A stretch of 32,142 bases of DNA from Flavipsychrobacter sp. (GTDB lineage: Bacteria; Bacteroidota; Bacteroidia; Chitinophagales; Chitinophagaceae). Positions 30,958-32,142 of this stretch are shown here, piece after piece. Positions within the stretch are counted from its first letter, which is position 1, and each line of letters begins with the position of its first letter. The notes beneath the pieces are model-generated. The model worked only from the letters and a program-made list of their open reading frames with translations, ran no database searches and had not been told where the DNA came from. Position numbers and translations under genes: made by a program. The stretch spans positions 1-32,142 of the forward strand of contig JAOQAP010000004.1 in assembly GCA_025963465.1 (NCBI GenBank), given 5' to 3'.

Positions 30958-31920
30958 CCTTGCTGCGTCTTTGGCAAAATAAGTAGCTATAAGATCAGCA
31001 CCCGCACGTTTGATGCTGGTCAACGATTCCATGATGGCTTTATTTTCATCGAGCCAGCCCATCTTCGCCGCGGCTTTTATCATGGCATACTCGCCACTTA
31101 CATGATACGCGCTTACGGGCACCACTACATTATCCTTCACCTCACGTATTATATCCAGGTAAGCCATTGCCGGCTTCACCATTACTATATCGGCACCTTC
31201 TTCTATATCCATCAGCACTTCCTTCAGCGCCTCCCTGCGATTAGCATAGTCCATCTGGTAGGTCTTCTTATCGCCAAATCCCGGAGCACTGTCCAGCGCA
31301 TCGCGGAATGGACCATAAAAACAAGACGCATACTTGGCGCTATATGCCATGATACCAGTCTTAGAATATCCCGCAGCTTCCAGCGCTTCGCGAATGGCAC
31401 CAATACGTCCATCCATCATATCGCTGGGAGCTACTATATCAGCACCTGCTGCTGCATGGCTCACACTCATTTTCGCCAGCACTTCCACGGTCGCATCATT
31501 CACTATCTCGTTTCCCTCCACTATACCGTCATGTCCGTAAGTAGAGAACGGATCGAGCGCTACATCTGTCATTACCACAACTTCAGGGTATGCACTTTTT
31601 ATCGCTCTTATCGCACGCTGCATAAGCCCATCCGGATTCAGCGCTTCTGTGCCTTTATTATCTTTCAGTTCATCTTTACACTTGATGAACAGCAACACAC
31701 TTTTAATACCCAGCGACCACAACTCTTTTATTTCAACCAGTGTATTATCTATGCTCATACGATAGTACCCCTGCATAGATGATATTTCTTCCCTTACACC
31801 AGTGCCTTCAATAATGAATAATGGTGCGATCAGGTCTGACGGCCTTAATATAGTTTCCGCCACCATAGCCCTTATTGCCGGCGACTGACGTAGTATCCTG
31901 TTTCTTCTTATTAAATGCAT
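30940..31920 (-). CDS. hemB: Porphobilinogen synthase (delta-aminolevulinic acid dehydratase)
   Basis: This 326-aa cytoplasmic enzyme condenses two 5-aminolevulinate molecules to porphobilinogen. The two Schiff-base lysines are visible: K196 in MAYSAKYASCFYGPFRDA and K249 in MVKPAMAYLDIIRE. The metal loop reads DVALDPFSTYGHDG (about 119-132). Aspartates (D123, D131) and A121 replace the three cysteines of zinc enzymes, so this is the non-zinc (probably magnesium-dependent) type known in many bacteria. The ATG at 31920 is 11 bp downstream of the preceding truncated gene, and hemL follows by 32 bp. An operon of at least three genes is likely. Confidence 0.96.
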   Translation of the reverse strand: MHLIRRNRILRQSPAIRAMVAETILRPSDLIAPLFIIEGTGVREEISSMQGYYRMSIDNTLVEIKELWSLGIKSVLLFIKCKDELKDNKGTEALNPDGLMQRAIRAIKSAYPEVVVMTDVALDPFSTYGHDGIVEGNEIVNDATVEVLAKMSVSHAAAGADIVAPSDMMDGRIGAIREALEAAGYSKTGIMAYSAKYASCFYGPFRDALDSAPGFGDKKTYQMDYANRREALKEVLMDIEEGADIVMVKPAMAYLDIIREVKDNVVVPVSAYHVSGEYAMIKAAAKMGWLDENKAIMESLTSIKRAGADLIATYFAKDAARLIAQL

Positions 31921-31931
31921 AATATAAATCT

Positions 31932-32142
31932 TTAGTCTAAATAAGCAATAAACCGCCCAACGGCGTCCTCAGTCCACTTGAATATCTTTTCATTCTTTGG
32001 GCGCTTTTCAGGATCCGCTTTTATCGACTCCCATTCCGCTTTTACAGCCAACAGGTCATCGTTATCAAACAAGAACTTTTGTTCACATAATATATCATAT
32101 GCGCCCACTTGCGCTTCTTCTCCATGATGAAACAGCACATCG
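31932..32142 (-). CDS. Unknown protein, C-terminal end only (runs off the right edge)
   Basis: The frame is open to the edge of the window, and only its last 70 codons are visible. The visible part reads VLFHHGEEAQVGAYD, then a hydrophilic helix with LLAVKAEWESIKADPEKRPK and a closing VGRFIAYLD. No signal or membrane segment can be seen. A GTG inside it (32138) is probably internal, since an Asp codon precedes it in frame. It lies 11 bp upstream of hemB on the same strand and is probably in the same operon. I do not recognise the family; a haem-pathway link is only suggested by position. Confidence 0.6.
   Translation of the reverse strand, partial: DVLFHHGEEAQVGAYDILCEQKFLFDNDDLLAVKAEWESIKADPEKRPKNEKIFKWTEDAVGRFIAYLD

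Noticed and set aside
31102-31782. A 226-codon plus-strand frame opposite hemB
   Set aside because: hemB is certain on the other strand, and this frame is rich in His/Tyr/Ile as expected for an antisense shadow.

Overview
This 32 kb window looks like a chromosomal segment of a Bacteroidota bacterium, most likely from the Chitinophagaceae or a close relative. The evidence is several secreted proteins ending in type IX secretion (T9SS) type A sorting domains, SprB-type and choice-of-anchor-D repeats, a ctaB/cox/SCO/DUF420 cluster of the Bacteroidota kind, and TAnnTTTG -7 promoter boxes ahead of many transcription units. No tRNA, rRNA, CRISPR array, transposase or phage gene was seen. The genus cannot be read from the sequence.

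Layout. (1) 1-3380: the 3' end of one T9SS protein, then a complete 988-aa T9SS protein (six NHL-like blades plus six Ig-like repeats). The last 147 bp of the two genes are almost identical and their terminators are homologous, so this is a tandem paralogue pair. (2) 3477-7806: a cytochrome c oxidase assembly and subunit operon (ctaB, two subunit III genes, subunit IV, SCO, DUF420) ending at a bidirectional terminator. (3) 7829-14822, minus strand: a 1500-aa T9SS protein with phytase-like and PhoX-like modules and four choice-of-anchor-D repeats. Upstream of it is a two-gene operon for a di-haem cytochrome c peroxidase-like protein and a small mono-haem cytochrome c. (4) 15158-18727: an 1171-aa T9SS adhesin-like protein with three exact 201-bp-period repeats. 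(5) 18776-19525, minus: a two-TM protein with a nucleoside-deoxyribosyltransferase/TIR-like cytoplasmic domain, next to a 560-bp repeat-rich non-coding stretch. (6) 20087-23594: small envelope proteins (CxxC membrane protein, GIN-domain lipoprotein, DUF2147, beta-barrel, DUF4142 lipoprotein, RDD membrane protein). (7) 23611-25390, minus: a T9SS protein and a carboxypeptidase-regulatory-like protein. (8) 25498-27556: Mrp/ApbC and a SUMF1-domain protein. (9) 27555-28244, minus: a 63-aa protein with a likely leaderless GTG start and a frameshifted lipoprotein pseudogene. (10) 28420-29565: a TlpA-like lipoprotein. (11) 29624-32142, minus: hemL, hemB and a truncated upstream gene.

Shared themes are aerobic respiration and haem. 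The oxidase operon, the farnesyltransferase that makes haem O, the SCO copper chaperone, two haem-biosynthesis enzymes, the di-haem peroxidase and an Fe-S carrier are all in one window, although they are not one operon. The rest is mostly cell-surface and envelope material. The gene most worth follow-up as a possibly undescribed system is the membrane-anchored NDT/TIR-like protein at 18776-19525. Next are the double-propeller phytase/PhoX fusion at 7829-12331 and a set of small palindromic intergenic repeats that touch gene ends and starts.
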